A DNA stretch of 36,329 nt from Symploca sp. SIO1C2 (GCA_010672925.1 JAAHFP010000013.1:376761-413089), one strand, 5' to 3'; shown: positions 24,949-32,526, counted from the first letter of the stretch. The notes: generated by a model not told the origin, from the letters alone. Translations and numbers: made by a program.

Positions 24949-26136
24949 ATGATGCGAATTTCCTGCCAATACCGATTAAAACCAAATAAAGAACAACGAC
25001 AAAGTATTGATAACACCCTTGAGTTGTTGCGCTATCAATATAATTATCAGCTTGCTCAACGGTTTGATTGGTATGAGCAAAATCGTTGCTCTCTTGATAG
25101 ATGTCTCCTTATTTGTCATCTTCCAGAGTTAAAAAATAGACCGAATAAAGCAAGCCAAGAAAAAAGTTTAGTCCAACTAAAAAAAGATAGGCCATGGTAC
25201 AAGAAAGTTCATTCCCAAGTATTGCAGTCTGTGTGTGATAAAGTTGATAAAGCTTTTGATAGATGGCTTAAAGGTGATGGCAATGGAAAAAAATCTGGTA
25301 GACCTAGATTTAAAGGAGTAAGACAATATAAAACTTTCACCTATAAGCAATTCAAGCAACATCACTTTGTAGATAATAAAATTACGTTGTCTAAAATTGG
25401 TGAGGTTAAAGTAATCGTTCACAGACCTATACCAGAAGGATTCGTTATTAAAACCGTATCCGTCACTAAAAAAGCTAATGGTTATTATGTAACTTTAAGT
25501 CTAGACAACAAAGAATTTCCGACTATCAAGCCAGACTTTGATGCCAATAATATTGTTGGTATTGATGTCGGGTTGATTGATTTTTATGTTGCTTCTGATA
25601 ATACCAGAATTGCTGCACCAAAACATTTGCAGAAAGCTGAACATAAATTAAAATCAGCGCAACGTAAAGTGTCTCGTAGACAGAAAGGTTCTCACCGTCG
25701 TCTAAAAGCAATCAAAAAACTGGGTATTCAGCATAAAAAAGTTGCTGATACCCGTAAAGATTTCCACTTCAAGACAGCAAATAAACTTCTCAATAAATAC
25801 GATATAGTAGTAATTGAAAAGCTTAATATAAAAGGACTTGCTAAGACAAAACTGGCTAAATCAATCAACGACGCTGGTTGGGGTAAATTCATTTCAATAC
25901 TGACAAACAAAGCCGAGAATGCTGGTTTAAAAGTAATTGCGGTGAACCCAAATAATACAAGCCAAATTTGTTCTAATTGCGGTCACACTGTCAAAAAGTC
26001 GCTATCAGTAAGAATGCATGATTGTCCCGTATGTCATACACATATCTGTCGGGATTTGAATGCAGCTATAAATATAAAGAACCGTGGGGCGCACGGTCTA
26101 AAAGCTCAGTTTATGTCGTCAAAGACGAGTCACTGA
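24949..26136 (+). CDS. tnpB: TnpB, RNA-guided nuclease of an IS200/IS605-type (IS1341-like) element
   Basis: 395 residues from ATG 24949 (or 24952; a TTG at 24937 is less likely). The RuvC-like active site is complete: Asp in GIDVG (about 206), Glu in VIEKLN (about 290) and Asp in CRDLNAAINI (about 369). The zinc finger has CSNC (341/344) and CPVC (359/362). The N-terminal half has the basic WED/REC-type features YRLKPNKEQ and SGRPRFKG. TnpB cuts DNA next to a short TAM using an omegaRNA made from the 3' end of its own gene and the adjacent flank. No TnpA is present within the window, so this is a TnpB-only element, perhaps immobile or mobilised in trans. Codon use is AT-richer than its neighbours, as expected for a mobile gene. 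Confidence 0.93.
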   Translation: MMRISCQYRLKPNKEQRQSIDNTLELLRYQYNYQLAQRFDWYEQNRCSLDRCLLICHLPELKNRPNKASQEKSLVQLKKDRPWYKKVHSQVLQSVCDKVDKAFDRWLKGDGNGKKSGRPRFKGVRQYKTFTYKQFKQHHFVDNKITLSKIGEVKVIVHRPIPEGFVIKTVSVTKKANGYYVTLSLDNKEFPTIKPDFDANNIVGIDVGLIDFYVASDNTRIAAPKHLQKAEHKLKSAQRKVSRRQKGSHRRLKAIKKLGIQHKKVADTRKDFHFKTANKLLNKYDIVVIEKLNIKGLAKTKLAKSINDAGWGKFISILTNKAENAGLKVIAVNPNNTSQICSNCGHTVKKSLSVRMHDCPVCHTHICRDLNAAINIKNRGAHGLKAQFMSSKTSH

Positions 26137-26170
26137 GAAGCTAACACTTACTCGTAGAGAAGTGTGAGTA
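26081..26170 (+). ncRNA. Putative omegaRNA scaffold / right end of the TnpB element
   Basis: Nested hairpins overlap and follow the tnpB stop: ACCGTG/CACGGT (26081-26097), an outer stem CTCAGT/ACTGAG (26105-26110 with 26132-26137) enclosing TCGTC-AAA-GACGA (26116-26128), and ACACTT/AAGTGT (26144-26165). This layout, with the scaffold crossing the stop codon, is what is known for TnpB guide RNAs. The guide would lie just 3' of the element end, around 26170-26195, but the exact end is not determined. Confidence 0.6.
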
Positions 26171-26233
26171 CGTCACCCTATTGCCTGCGTTGTCAGACGC
26201 TTATTACTCTATAATTGACCGGAGTCACCATAG

Positions 26234-27850
26234 ATGACCTTAATCAGAAAACTATTTCTCAGGGCTAAGAATCTGCATAAATTTACCCTTAAAATTCTCA
26301 AGAGTATCCGCTTTCGCCCCAAATATCTCCTCTGGACTGCTTTACTAAGCCTCACATTGATCCTCACAACAATGAACCGCCTAGCCGCTGCCACGTTTTC
26401 CCCTAGAGAATTTCGGGGAGTCTGGGTAGCTTCGGTTCATAATATTGATTGGCCTTCTAAAGCAGGTTTACCTGTCCCGCAACAACAGGCAGAATTAATC
26501 AATATCCTCAACCAGATGCAGGAACTCAACTTAAATGCATTAGTCCTGCAAGTTCGACCTACAGGAGATGCTTTCTATAATTCCTCCTATGAACCCTGGA
26601 GTGGTTGGCTCACTGGAACACAAGGAACTCCACCTCAACCATATTATGACCCCTTAGAGTTTGCGATCGCGGAAAGTCACAAACGGAATATTGAACTCCA
26701 TGCTTGGTTTAACCCCTATCGTGCTCAACTCAGTGGTAAAGGTTCTTTTGCTCCAAGTCACATGGCAGCTAAATATCCTCAATATGCCTATCAATACGGC
26801 AACAATATTTGGATGGATCCAGGGGCAAAAGTAATTCAAGACCAAACCTTCAACACCATTATGGATGTGGTTCGTCGTTATGATGTTGATGCGATTCACT
26901 TTGATGATTATTTCTACCCCTACCCACAAAAAGATGTAGATTTTCCCGATTCCCAAACCTATAATGCTTACCTAGCATCTGGAGGTACTCTCTCTGTATC
27001 TGATTGGCGACGACAAAATGTCAATGATTTGGTTGAACGTCTCTACAAAGGTATTCACGCGGAAAAACCCTATGTCAAATTTGGTATCAGTCCCTTTGGT
27101 ATTTATCGTCCTGGAGAGCCTCCCACCATTCAAGGGTTTGATCAATATGAAGGATTATATGCTGATGTCAAATTATGGATGGAAAAAGGTTGGTTAGATT
27201 ATTTAGCTCCCCAACTTTATTGGCGCATTGAACCCCCGGCACAAAGTTATCCAGTGTTACTGAATTGGTGGTTACAAAATAACCCACAACATCGTCATAT
27301 TTATGCCGGAAATGCTTTATATAAGTTGCCACAATCTGATTGGTCTGCATCGGAAATGGTGAGACAAGTTGAGATTTCTCGTCAGCCAGAAATTCAATCT
27401 CTTGAACCAGAAATTCAATCTCTTGAACCAGAAATTCAATCTCTTGAACCAGGAAGTCAAGCTCCTGAACCAGTAGGTCAATTTTCTTTAGGGAATATCT
27501 TTTTTAGCATGAAGCATTTCCAAAATAATGTAAAGGGTGTGGATGATGTGTTCAAAAGTTCAGTTTATCCCACCCCTGCATTACCCCCTACAATGCCTTG
27601 GCTAGATGATCAACCACCAGAACCACCTCTAGGGGTACAAGCTAGTTCTGGTGCAATTACTTGGTTTCCTGATTTTACTGGGGATGTTCGCTCTTGGTCA
27701 CTGTACCGGAAAACTGATAATCAATGGGATCTGGTGCAAGTATTAAATGCGGCAACTACCACAGCTAAAGTTACCCCAGGAACTTATGCTTTACGGGCAG
27801 TTGATCGATTAGCTAATGAAAGTGTAGAGGAAGTGGTAACGGTGAATTAA
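26234..27850 (+). CDS. Glycosyl-hydrolase-like 10 (GHL10/DUF187) exported protein
   Basis: 538 residues. A basic N-terminus and hydrophobic segment (about 33-54, LLWTALLSLTLILTT, then RLAAA) act as signal peptide or anchor. The (beta/alpha)8 GHL10 domain (about 58-380) has EFRGVWVASVHNIDWPS, ALVLQVRPTGDAFY, LHAWFNPYRA and YDVDAIHFDDYFYPY, the last holding likely catalytic acids. Family members are envelope proteins thought to act on peptidoglycan-type or cell-surface glycans; the precise reaction is not settled. Near residue 385-412 lie four tandem 7-residue units (PEIQSLE), and a Pro-rich linker leads to a C-terminal fibronectin-like domain. CCGGAG precedes the ATG as ribosome site. The TnpB element lies just upstream and may have inserted into its promoter region. 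Confidence 0.88.
   Translation: MTLIRKLFLRAKNLHKFTLKILKSIRFRPKYLLWTALLSLTLILTTMNRLAAATFSPREFRGVWVASVHNIDWPSKAGLPVPQQQAELINILNQMQELNLNALVLQVRPTGDAFYNSSYEPWSGWLTGTQGTPPQPYYDPLEFAIAESHKRNIELHAWFNPYRAQLSGKGSFAPSHMAAKYPQYAYQYGNNIWMDPGAKVIQDQTFNTIMDVVRRYDVDAIHFDDYFYPYPQKDVDFPDSQTYNAYLASGGTLSVSDWRRQNVNDLVERLYKGIHAEKPYVKFGISPFGIYRPGEPPTIQGFDQYEGLYADVKLWMEKGWLDYLAPQLYWRIEPPAQSYPVLLNWWLQNNPQHRHIYAGNALYKLPQSDWSASEMVRQVEISRQPEIQSLEPEIQSLEPEIQSLEPGSQAPEPVGQFSLGNIFFSMKHFQNNVKGVDDVFKSSVYPTPALPPTMPWLDDQPPEPPLGVQASSGAITWFPDFTGDVRSWSLYRKTDNQWDLVQVLNAATTTAKVTPGTYALRAVDRLANESVEEVVTVN
27386..27469 (+). repeat. 21-bp tandem repeat within the GHL10 gene
   Basis: Three identical 21-bp units (27386, 27407, 27428) and a fourth with four substitutions (27449). 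They encode PEIQSLE repeats in a linker region. Copy number in such in-frame units can change by slippage. Confidence 0.9.
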
Positions 27851-27863
27851 TAGTACATTGTAG

Positions 27864-27922
27864 GGGCGGGTTTAGGGATAATCTAGGCCATTTGACTCGA
27901 ATATTCGGATCAAAACCCGCCC
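27864..27922. repeat. GC-rich inverted-repeat unit, intact copy
   Basis: GGGCGGGTTT and AAACCCGCCC bound a 39-bp AT-rich centre. It is the intact counterpart of the unit interrupted at 13712-13997. It lies shortly after the GHL10 stop and could also terminate transcription. Between it and 28233 I see only AT-rich sequence and a motif at 28086-28123 resembling one upstream of cysS. Confidence 0.65.
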
Positions 27923-28232
27923 AACACCCACTTCCCTATTACCAAATCCAAATAATTGCCCAGATAAAAGGATTAAGAGTGATTGCCAGAAAATCTGAGA
28001 AGCTAGATAGTAAGGTTAAAAATTAATTCTAAATTTTTTTTTATTCCCTTGACTTTCTTCTAAGAAATTTGATATTCTTTTACACAATGGAATAGGTGTG
28101 CACATGTAAGGTCTGTGAAATGGTTACAGGCAAAATAAACGCTCCACAAGTCTTATATAGAGTATTTGATTAACTGTTAAGAACGACACCGATTTCAACA
28201 GGGATGGGAAAACAATTGAGAGCGCAAGCATT

Positions 28233-28445
28233 CATTGGTGTCAACTTAAGGTGAAACCCTTATCTCGCCTGGGGTTCAAACCCCAGGCTAATAGCTCAAG
28301 TCATCTAAAGATAACTAAACTTAAGGTGAAGCCGAATAATTTAGTCCATTTCAATGGACTTTTGCTATTAGCCTTGGATTTAAATCCAAGGTAAGTTAGG
28401 AAATCTAGCTAGCCAGCTATGTTTAAGCTTAAGTTGACACCAATG
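28233..28445. mobile_element. Miniature inverted-repeat element, copy 2 (213 bp) with multi-hairpin core
   Basis: Same perfect 18-bp ends as 13766-13973 (CATTGGTGTCAACTTAAG), here with a perfect 9-bp target duplication GCAAGCATT at 28224-28232 and 28446-28454. The interior holds hairpins GCCTGGGG/CCCCAGGC (28267-28288), AGTCAT...ATAACT (28299-28316), AGTCCATTTCAATGGACT (28343-28360) and CCTTGGATTTAAATCCAAGG (28372-28391), with CTAATAGC and GCTATTAG able to pair across the middle two. An internal AACTTAAGGTGAA copy (28318) repeats the subterminal sequence. No coding capacity. Confidence 0.9.
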
Positions 28446-28568
28446 GCAAGCATTACGCCCCTACTGGGGATTAATTGCCCTGCTCTCGTGATATCTCAAT
28501 TTCCGATAAGGATCAAAGGTTATTGAAGGTGAAAGTTATGCGATCGCTTACAGCAAGCCCTAATCAAT

Positions 28569-28656
28569 GGTAACTTAGCAATAAGTTACCATCCAGCTCC
28601 CAGTGTTGTCACAACTTTTAAACTGCCACCTAATGTTAAGGTACGCTTTTGTCTCC
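28569..28656 (-). pseudogene. Remnant of a histidine-kinase 3' end (copy of 29342-29430)
   Basis: About 88 bp align at roughly 80% to the last 30 codons of the intact kinase gene (29323-30552). In the kinase frame the remnant reads RTLTLGGSLKVVTTLGAGW, then a stop, then LIAKLP, against RTLALGGSFQVVTAPGVGC...IIAKLP in the live gene. Nothing upstream of this tail is preserved: the similarity ends close to the 3' end of the secreted-protein gene. The structure suggests that the 3' end of the kinase was duplicated when the intervening gene arrived, or that a second kinase was deleted down to its tail. Confidence 0.75.
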
Positions 28657-28674
28657 TCGAACAACCCCAATTTT

Positions 28675-29283
28675 TTACTCTTCAAGCAAAACTTCACCCA
28701 ACCCAACAAAATTTATTTCATCAATAGATTCTCCTATTGAGAATTGAAATAGCCACCACCTGAAATCATCGCGACTTAAGCAGTTGTTTCCTTGTCCCTT
28801 GAGAATGAGACGCGCCGATATCTGTTCATTTCCTAGGATTGTGGCCAGAGGACCTTCGACTCTAATGGTTCCAGGTATAACAATTTCTTTATATAGTTCT
28901 ACGGAGTCCTTATATACACCGGTTAATTCCCCTGCAAACGTTTCAAAGAATTGCCATTGACTATTAGAAGTAAACGTCATCACTCCCAGGGACTCGACGG
29001 AAAAGCGCCATACTCCCGAAGATTGTTTCTTGCCGACTGTACGGACTTCTCTTTCTAAATAAATAGGACCTCTCCCGCCATTATCCTCAATTAACCAACC
29101 TTCTAGGGATGCAATCCCGGAAATTTGAGAGTACTCGTACTCATAAGGTTTTCTCTCCTCGCGCCGCCAAGTATTTTGGCTAGCACAGCAGGCGCAGGAA
29201 AAAGCTGGTGCAGTATGTAAGCAAGAAGCGGCAATGATACATAACCCAGTGACGAAAGCCAATGGCTTAGGGTAGTTAGGCAT
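28675..29283 (-). CDS. Exported protein of unknown function, Cys-rich after the signal peptide
   Basis: 202 residues from ATG 29283. The N-terminus MPNYPKPLAF with a hydrophobic run up to about residue 22 and APAFSCACC looks like a signal peptide; the context is not a clean lipobox, so cleavage after APA is as likely as lipidation. The mature part starts with CACC and is otherwise beta-rich with no recognised domain. A TTG at 29322, immediately after the kinase stop, would also open the frame; it would bury the signal peptide behind 13 extra residues, so ATG is preferred. It directly follows the sensor kinase gene on the same strand, so the two are probably co-transcribed; a link to envelope sensing is only an inference. 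Confidence 0.65.
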   Translation of the reverse strand: MPNYPKPLAFVTGLCIIAASCLHTAPAFSCACCASQNTWRREERKPYEYEYSQISGIASLEGWLIEDNGGRGPIYLEREVRTVGKKQSSGVWRFSVESLGVMTFTSNSQWQFFETFAGELTGVYKDSVELYKEIVIPGTIRVEGPLATILGNEQISARLILKGQGNNCLSRDDFRWWLFQFSIGESIDEINFVGLGEVLLEE

Positions 29284-29322
29284 GGGAAAACAATGTGAGA
29301 TGGGAATAAATTTCTTTACCAA

Positions 29323-30552
29323 TTATCCATTATTCATTATTGGTAATTTAGCAATAATTTTGCATCCAACTCCCGGTGCTGTCACCACTTGAAAACTACC
29401 TCCTAATGCTAAGGTACGCTCTTGCATTCCTTGGAGACCAAAACCAGTAGTATTTTGCTCCAGATTAAAGCCTTGACCATTATCTTGAATTACCAGCCTT
29501 AAGTTAATTCCCATCTCAATCTGGATACTTACTTCAGTTGCTTGGGCATATTTATAGATATTGGTCAAGGCTTCTTGTACAATGCGATAGGCAGCAGTTT
29601 TGACTTCAGTAGAAATCGACTCTTGCAAGTTCAGGTGACAAGTAGGAGAGATACCTGTAGACTTATGGAAATCTTCTGTAAGGGAAGCGATCGCAGCTTC
29701 CAGAGACCGACCTGCCAAGGGGTCTGAACGCAAGGTGGCAACAGATTGACGCACTTCTTTGAGAGCAGTTGAACCGAGTTGTTTCGCCTCTTGAAGCAAC
29801 TCTTTAGCTTCAGTTGGTTCTGACTCCCATAACCTTAAAGCTGCTTCCAAGTGTAGATTGAATACAGTTAAAGAATGACCTAGGGAGTCGTGAATATCAC
29901 GAGCAATACGGTTCCTTTCTTGTAAGGTAGCGATATCTTCAATTCTGAGGGCATATTGCCGGAGTTGAGCATTCGCTTTGGCCAATTTTTCCCTGCTGTA
30001 ACGCTCTGATAGTACCGCATCTACTAATAGTTGTAAAAATATCAGCACCAAGCCAAAGAAAATTGTCGAACTAAGCACCAGATAAATAAGGCGTTCGGGC
30101 ACAATAAATGGTCGTCGGAGAGCTAGATGCTGGACTCGGTCTATCTCTCTCAATAGGAATAAAATAAAGGCAAATCCGGTAAGAAGAAAGCGACTTTGAT
30201 GTTTAAACAGGAAACAGTTACGAATTACTAATATAATCAACAATAAGGGCAAAGTACGAATATGACCGACAAAGGAAGCCAACAAAATTAACCCAATTTC
30301 TGAGCCTGTATAGATAATTTTATCGATCCAGTTATCACGAGTCGGTAACCAAAGTCCCATTGCCCCAAAAGATGCTATACAAAATAAATTGAGTATTGGT
30401 GACCTAGGGGGTGGCATTGGCATGGGTGGCTTAAATTGAGGCTGGAAATAAAGAGTTATGATTTCAACCAAAGCCATAAGAATCAATAGAATCCACTCAA
30501 AATAGAGCAGAAATCGAATGGGGTGGGTACGGATTTGAATTAAGTTACGCAT
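29323..30552 (-). CDS. NarL-family sensor histidine kinase (HisKA_3/HATPase_c)
   Basis: 409 residues. The N-terminal half (about 10-190) has about six membrane segments. A short helical linker leads to the HisKA_3 dimerisation domain with RDIHDSLGH, phospho-acceptor His about 221, followed by HATPase_c with QEALTNIYKYA (N box), DNGQGF (G1) and GFGLQGMQER (G2). It would autophosphorylate and pass phosphate to a LuxR-type response regulator, but no regulator gene lies next to it in the window. There is no separate periplasmic sensor domain, so the membrane bundle itself may sense the signal. It precedes the exported-protein gene without a gap. The last 30 codons are duplicated as a decayed fragment at 28569-28656. 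Start is ATG 30552. Confidence 0.93.
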   Translation of the reverse strand: MRNLIQIRTHPIRFLLYFEWILLILMALVEIITLYFQPQFKPPMPMPPPRSPILNLFCIASFGAMGLWLPTRDNWIDKIIYTGSEIGLILLASFVGHIRTLPLLLIILVIRNCFLFKHQSRFLLTGFAFILFLLREIDRVQHLALRRPFIVPERLIYLVLSSTIFFGLVLIFLQLLVDAVLSERYSREKLAKANAQLRQYALRIEDIATLQERNRIARDIHDSLGHSLTVFNLHLEAALRLWESEPTEAKELLQEAKQLGSTALKEVRQSVATLRSDPLAGRSLEAAIASLTEDFHKSTGISPTCHLNLQESISTEVKTAAYRIVQEALTNIYKYAQATEVSIQIEMGINLRLVIQDNGQGFNLEQNTTGFGLQGMQERTLALGGSFQVVTAPGVGCKIIAKLPIMNNG

Positions 30553-30785
30553 TATTGATCAGGATTTCTGGGGTATAGCAGAAGGCAGTTCGGCAAAGCC
30601 GTTGCGGTAAGCTAGGCTCCAAGGGAAGAAATTGACAGGTAAAGGTTTCAGGATTTATTGTTCTCCTAAGGGCAGTGCACTTAGCTATAAAACTGATTAT
30701 AAAGTTGCTACAATAGGCTGAGCTGCTGGTTTGGAGGGTAGGTTGATGGCATTTGACTTGATGTTAGCCGGTAGAACTGAGCTCT

Positions 30786-30946
30786 TGCACCATTCTCGAT
30801 AACCCGCAAGGGGTTTAAACCCCTTGCTCATAGCTAAAGTCGTCTAAAGACGACTGGGTAGAGGTTTCAGTCCACTGAAGTGGACTTGAGCTATTAGCCC
30901 AGAGTTTTAACTCTGGGTGGTTGTGGAGCTTGTTGAGAATGGTGCA
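30786..30946. mobile_element. Multi-hairpin element with TGCACCATTCTC inverted ends
   Basis: 161 bp bounded by TGCACCATTCTC and GAGAATGGTGCA (perfect 12-bp inverted ends). Inside are hairpins GCAAGGGG/CCCCTTGC (30806-30827), AGTCGTCTAAAGACGACT (30838-30855), AGTCCACTGAAGTGGACT (30869-30886) and CCCAGAGTTTTAACTCTGGG (30898-30917), in the same order as in 28233-28445 and with compensating changes. No target duplication is evident. It lies in the 413-bp spacer between the kinase and the next gene, which otherwise shows nothing clear. Confidence 0.75.
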
Positions 30947-30968
30947 GGATCTGAGGTAGAAGGAATTG

Positions 30969-31958
30969 ATGCGGTACTCACTTTTAAACCGGTTCCGAGG
31001 TGTCTTACTAGGTAGTTTTATTGGAGAGGTTCTGGGCAATGGCGGCTACCAAGGACTAGTTTTGGATGGCTTTGCCCTTAAGGAGATCAAACCAGTAGAC
31101 ACCCAACCTAATCCATCACTTTCCGCTTGGCAGCAAATTGCAGCTTGCGGTACCAAAAGTTTAATCAACTGCGGTAGACTCGATTGGCAAGATTGGTTAG
31201 AACAGATTAGCTTGCAGCAGCCATCACTGTTGGAATTGAAGAATACCGCTAGTTGTAGCGAGGCGGCACTGGCAACAGTACCAATAGCAATATTTTTTCA
31301 TGAGGACGAAGCAAAGTTACGACAGCAACTACTGCAAGCGGCAGCTATGTGGCAGGATGATACCCATAGTCAAGGTGAGGGGGTACTAGCAATTGCTTTT
31401 GCGATCGCTCTTGCTTTGACGGAAAAACTCAATCCTAGCACCTTAATCTCCCAAACCCTTGCCTATTTGGGAACAACTCAAACCCCTATGGCCAAACAAC
31501 TGGCTGAGGTACAAACTCTATTACAACAGGGAGCAGGGTTAAATACAACTCTTCAACAACTCCGTCGAGTTCAATCTGAACTTTACTCTGACTTGCCTCA
31601 AGAGCGATCGCCTCAAAGTAAACTAAATAATTGTCCCTATATATCCATTGCCCTAGCTTTTTATTGTTTCCTCAGCACCCCAGAAGATTTTCGCCTCAGT
31701 GTTACCCGCGCTGTGCGTACTTGCCATCAACCCCAGATCACAGCTGCCCTCACCGGTGCTTTATCCGGTGCTTACAATAGTATCATCGATATTCCAGTAG
31801 GTTGGCATCTTGCTGCTAAGGGTATCAATACTAGCTGGAAGAATTGGCAACTAGCAGAATCCCTGCTTGCAGTTTGGCTAGGTGTTTACGATCCCTCAGT
31901 AACGCACAATCACCAAAACTTAGCTGTGGCTGCTCCTTGGGTGATTCAGCGACGATAG
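30969..31958 (+). CDS. ADP-ribosylglycohydrolase-like protein, probably lacking the metal site
   Basis: 329 residues from ATG 30969, with AGAAGGAA as ribosome site; a TTG three bases earlier is less likely. The all-helical fold is suggested by NRFRGVLLGSFIGEVLG at the start (family GAxxGDALG) and ITAALTGALSGAYNSIIDIP near 255-275 (family TGALLGAxxG--IP). The Asp-rich motifs that bind the two magnesium ions (GDxxG, and the GxDTDT just before the TGAL segment) are not present: the corresponding residues read GEVLG and RTCHQPQ. It may therefore be a non-catalytic relative. Cytoplasmic, no operon partner. The family label is moderately sure; loss of activity is an inference. Confidence 0.65.
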   Translation: MRYSLLNRFRGVLLGSFIGEVLGNGGYQGLVLDGFALKEIKPVDTQPNPSLSAWQQIAACGTKSLINCGRLDWQDWLEQISLQQPSLLELKNTASCSEAALATVPIAIFFHEDEAKLRQQLLQAAAMWQDDTHSQGEGVLAIAFAIALALTEKLNPSTLISQTLAYLGTTQTPMAKQLAEVQTLLQQGAGLNTTLQQLRRVQSELYSDLPQERSPQSKLNNCPYISIALAFYCFLSTPEDFRLSVTRAVRTCHQPQITAALTGALSGAYNSIIDIPVGWHLAAKGINTSWKNWQLAESLLAVWLGVYDPSVTHNHQNLAVAAPWVIQRR

Positions 31959-31966
31959 AGTTATAA

Positions 31967-31998
31967 GATTTTAGATTTTAGATTTTAGATTTTAGATT
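31967..31998. repeat. TTTTAGA heptamer tandem repeat
   Basis: Four to five tandem TTTTAGA units immediately after the preceding stop codon, without the conserved tail. The following 190 bp contain only a short CCCTTGGCAAGGGGG palindrome at about 32044. Confidence 0.85.
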
Positions 31999-32189
31999 AA
32001 ATACAGCGCTTGGCACTGCGACAAAGTACAGTAAACAAAAGTCACCCTTGGCAAGGGGGATCAAAAATTTACCGCATAGCAGAGCAAAATCCTGTATAAG
32101 CCTAGCGCATACTCTTCCGGATCAAGTCTTTTACCTGAGTAAGGGTAAGTGAGTGAGCTTAAATAAATGCATATTGCACAAAATAAATA

Positions 32190-32393
32190 ATGGCAAGCAA
32201 TAAAAAACATCCACTGTTGACGGAACTCACTGCTGAGCAAGCGGCTACAGTCAATGGTGGCAATCAATTAAGATTTCACTACTCTCGCTGTTATTATCCA
32301 AGAGTTCGCCATCGCTACCATTTACCATCTCAACCTCAATCTACTTCCTTCAAGGTTGCGGCTAATCGTCTTGATTCAGTACTTTTTGATTAA
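32190..32393 (+). CDS. Small peptide with double-glycine leader (possible RiPP/bacteriocin precursor)
   Basis: 67 residues. The N-terminal 24 residues end in LTELTAEQAATVNGG, which matches the pattern of double-glycine leaders (conserved EL, then hydrophobics at -4 and -7, then GG) cleaved by C39 peptidase-containing exporters. The remaining 43 residues are basic and aromatic (FHYSRCYYPRVRHRYH) with one cysteine and an acidic end. No maturation enzyme or C39 transporter is in the window, so processing would be in trans. The ATG has no good ribosome site. The leader is convincing; modification of the core is unknown, and unmodified exported peptide is equally possible. Confidence 0.65.
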   Translation: MASNKKHPLLTELTAEQAATVNGGNQLRFHYSRCYYPRVRHRYHLPSQPQSTSFKVAANRLDSVLFD

Positions 32394-32448
32394 CTCGAAT
32401 CCCCAGGGAAGAAAATTTGGTATAAATGCTTACTTGACAATAATTTTC

Positions 32449-32526
32449 AGTCCATTTTAATGGACTTAGGCTATAAGCCGTAGATTTAAATCCATGGTAG
32501 TTTTGCCTTTTGTTGAGAATGGTGCA
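32449..32526. repeat. Partial multi-hairpin element (right part only)
   Basis: AGTCCATTTTAATGGACT (32449-32466), GGCTATAAGCC, a TAGATTTAAATCCA hairpin and the right end GAGAATGGTGCA (32515-32526) match the right half of 30786-30946. The left half and left inverted end are missing. Confidence 0.7.

Noticed and set aside
27386-27469. Possible CRISPR-like array
   Set aside because: The 21-bp units are directly adjacent with no spacers and are translated in frame. The TTTTAGA tracts are likewise spacerless. No CRISPR array was seen.
28267-28288. GGGGTTCAAACCCC as a tRNA T-arm
   Set aside because: It is a plain palindrome within a multi-hairpin element; no acceptor, D or anticodon arms fit. I found no tRNA or rRNA in the window.
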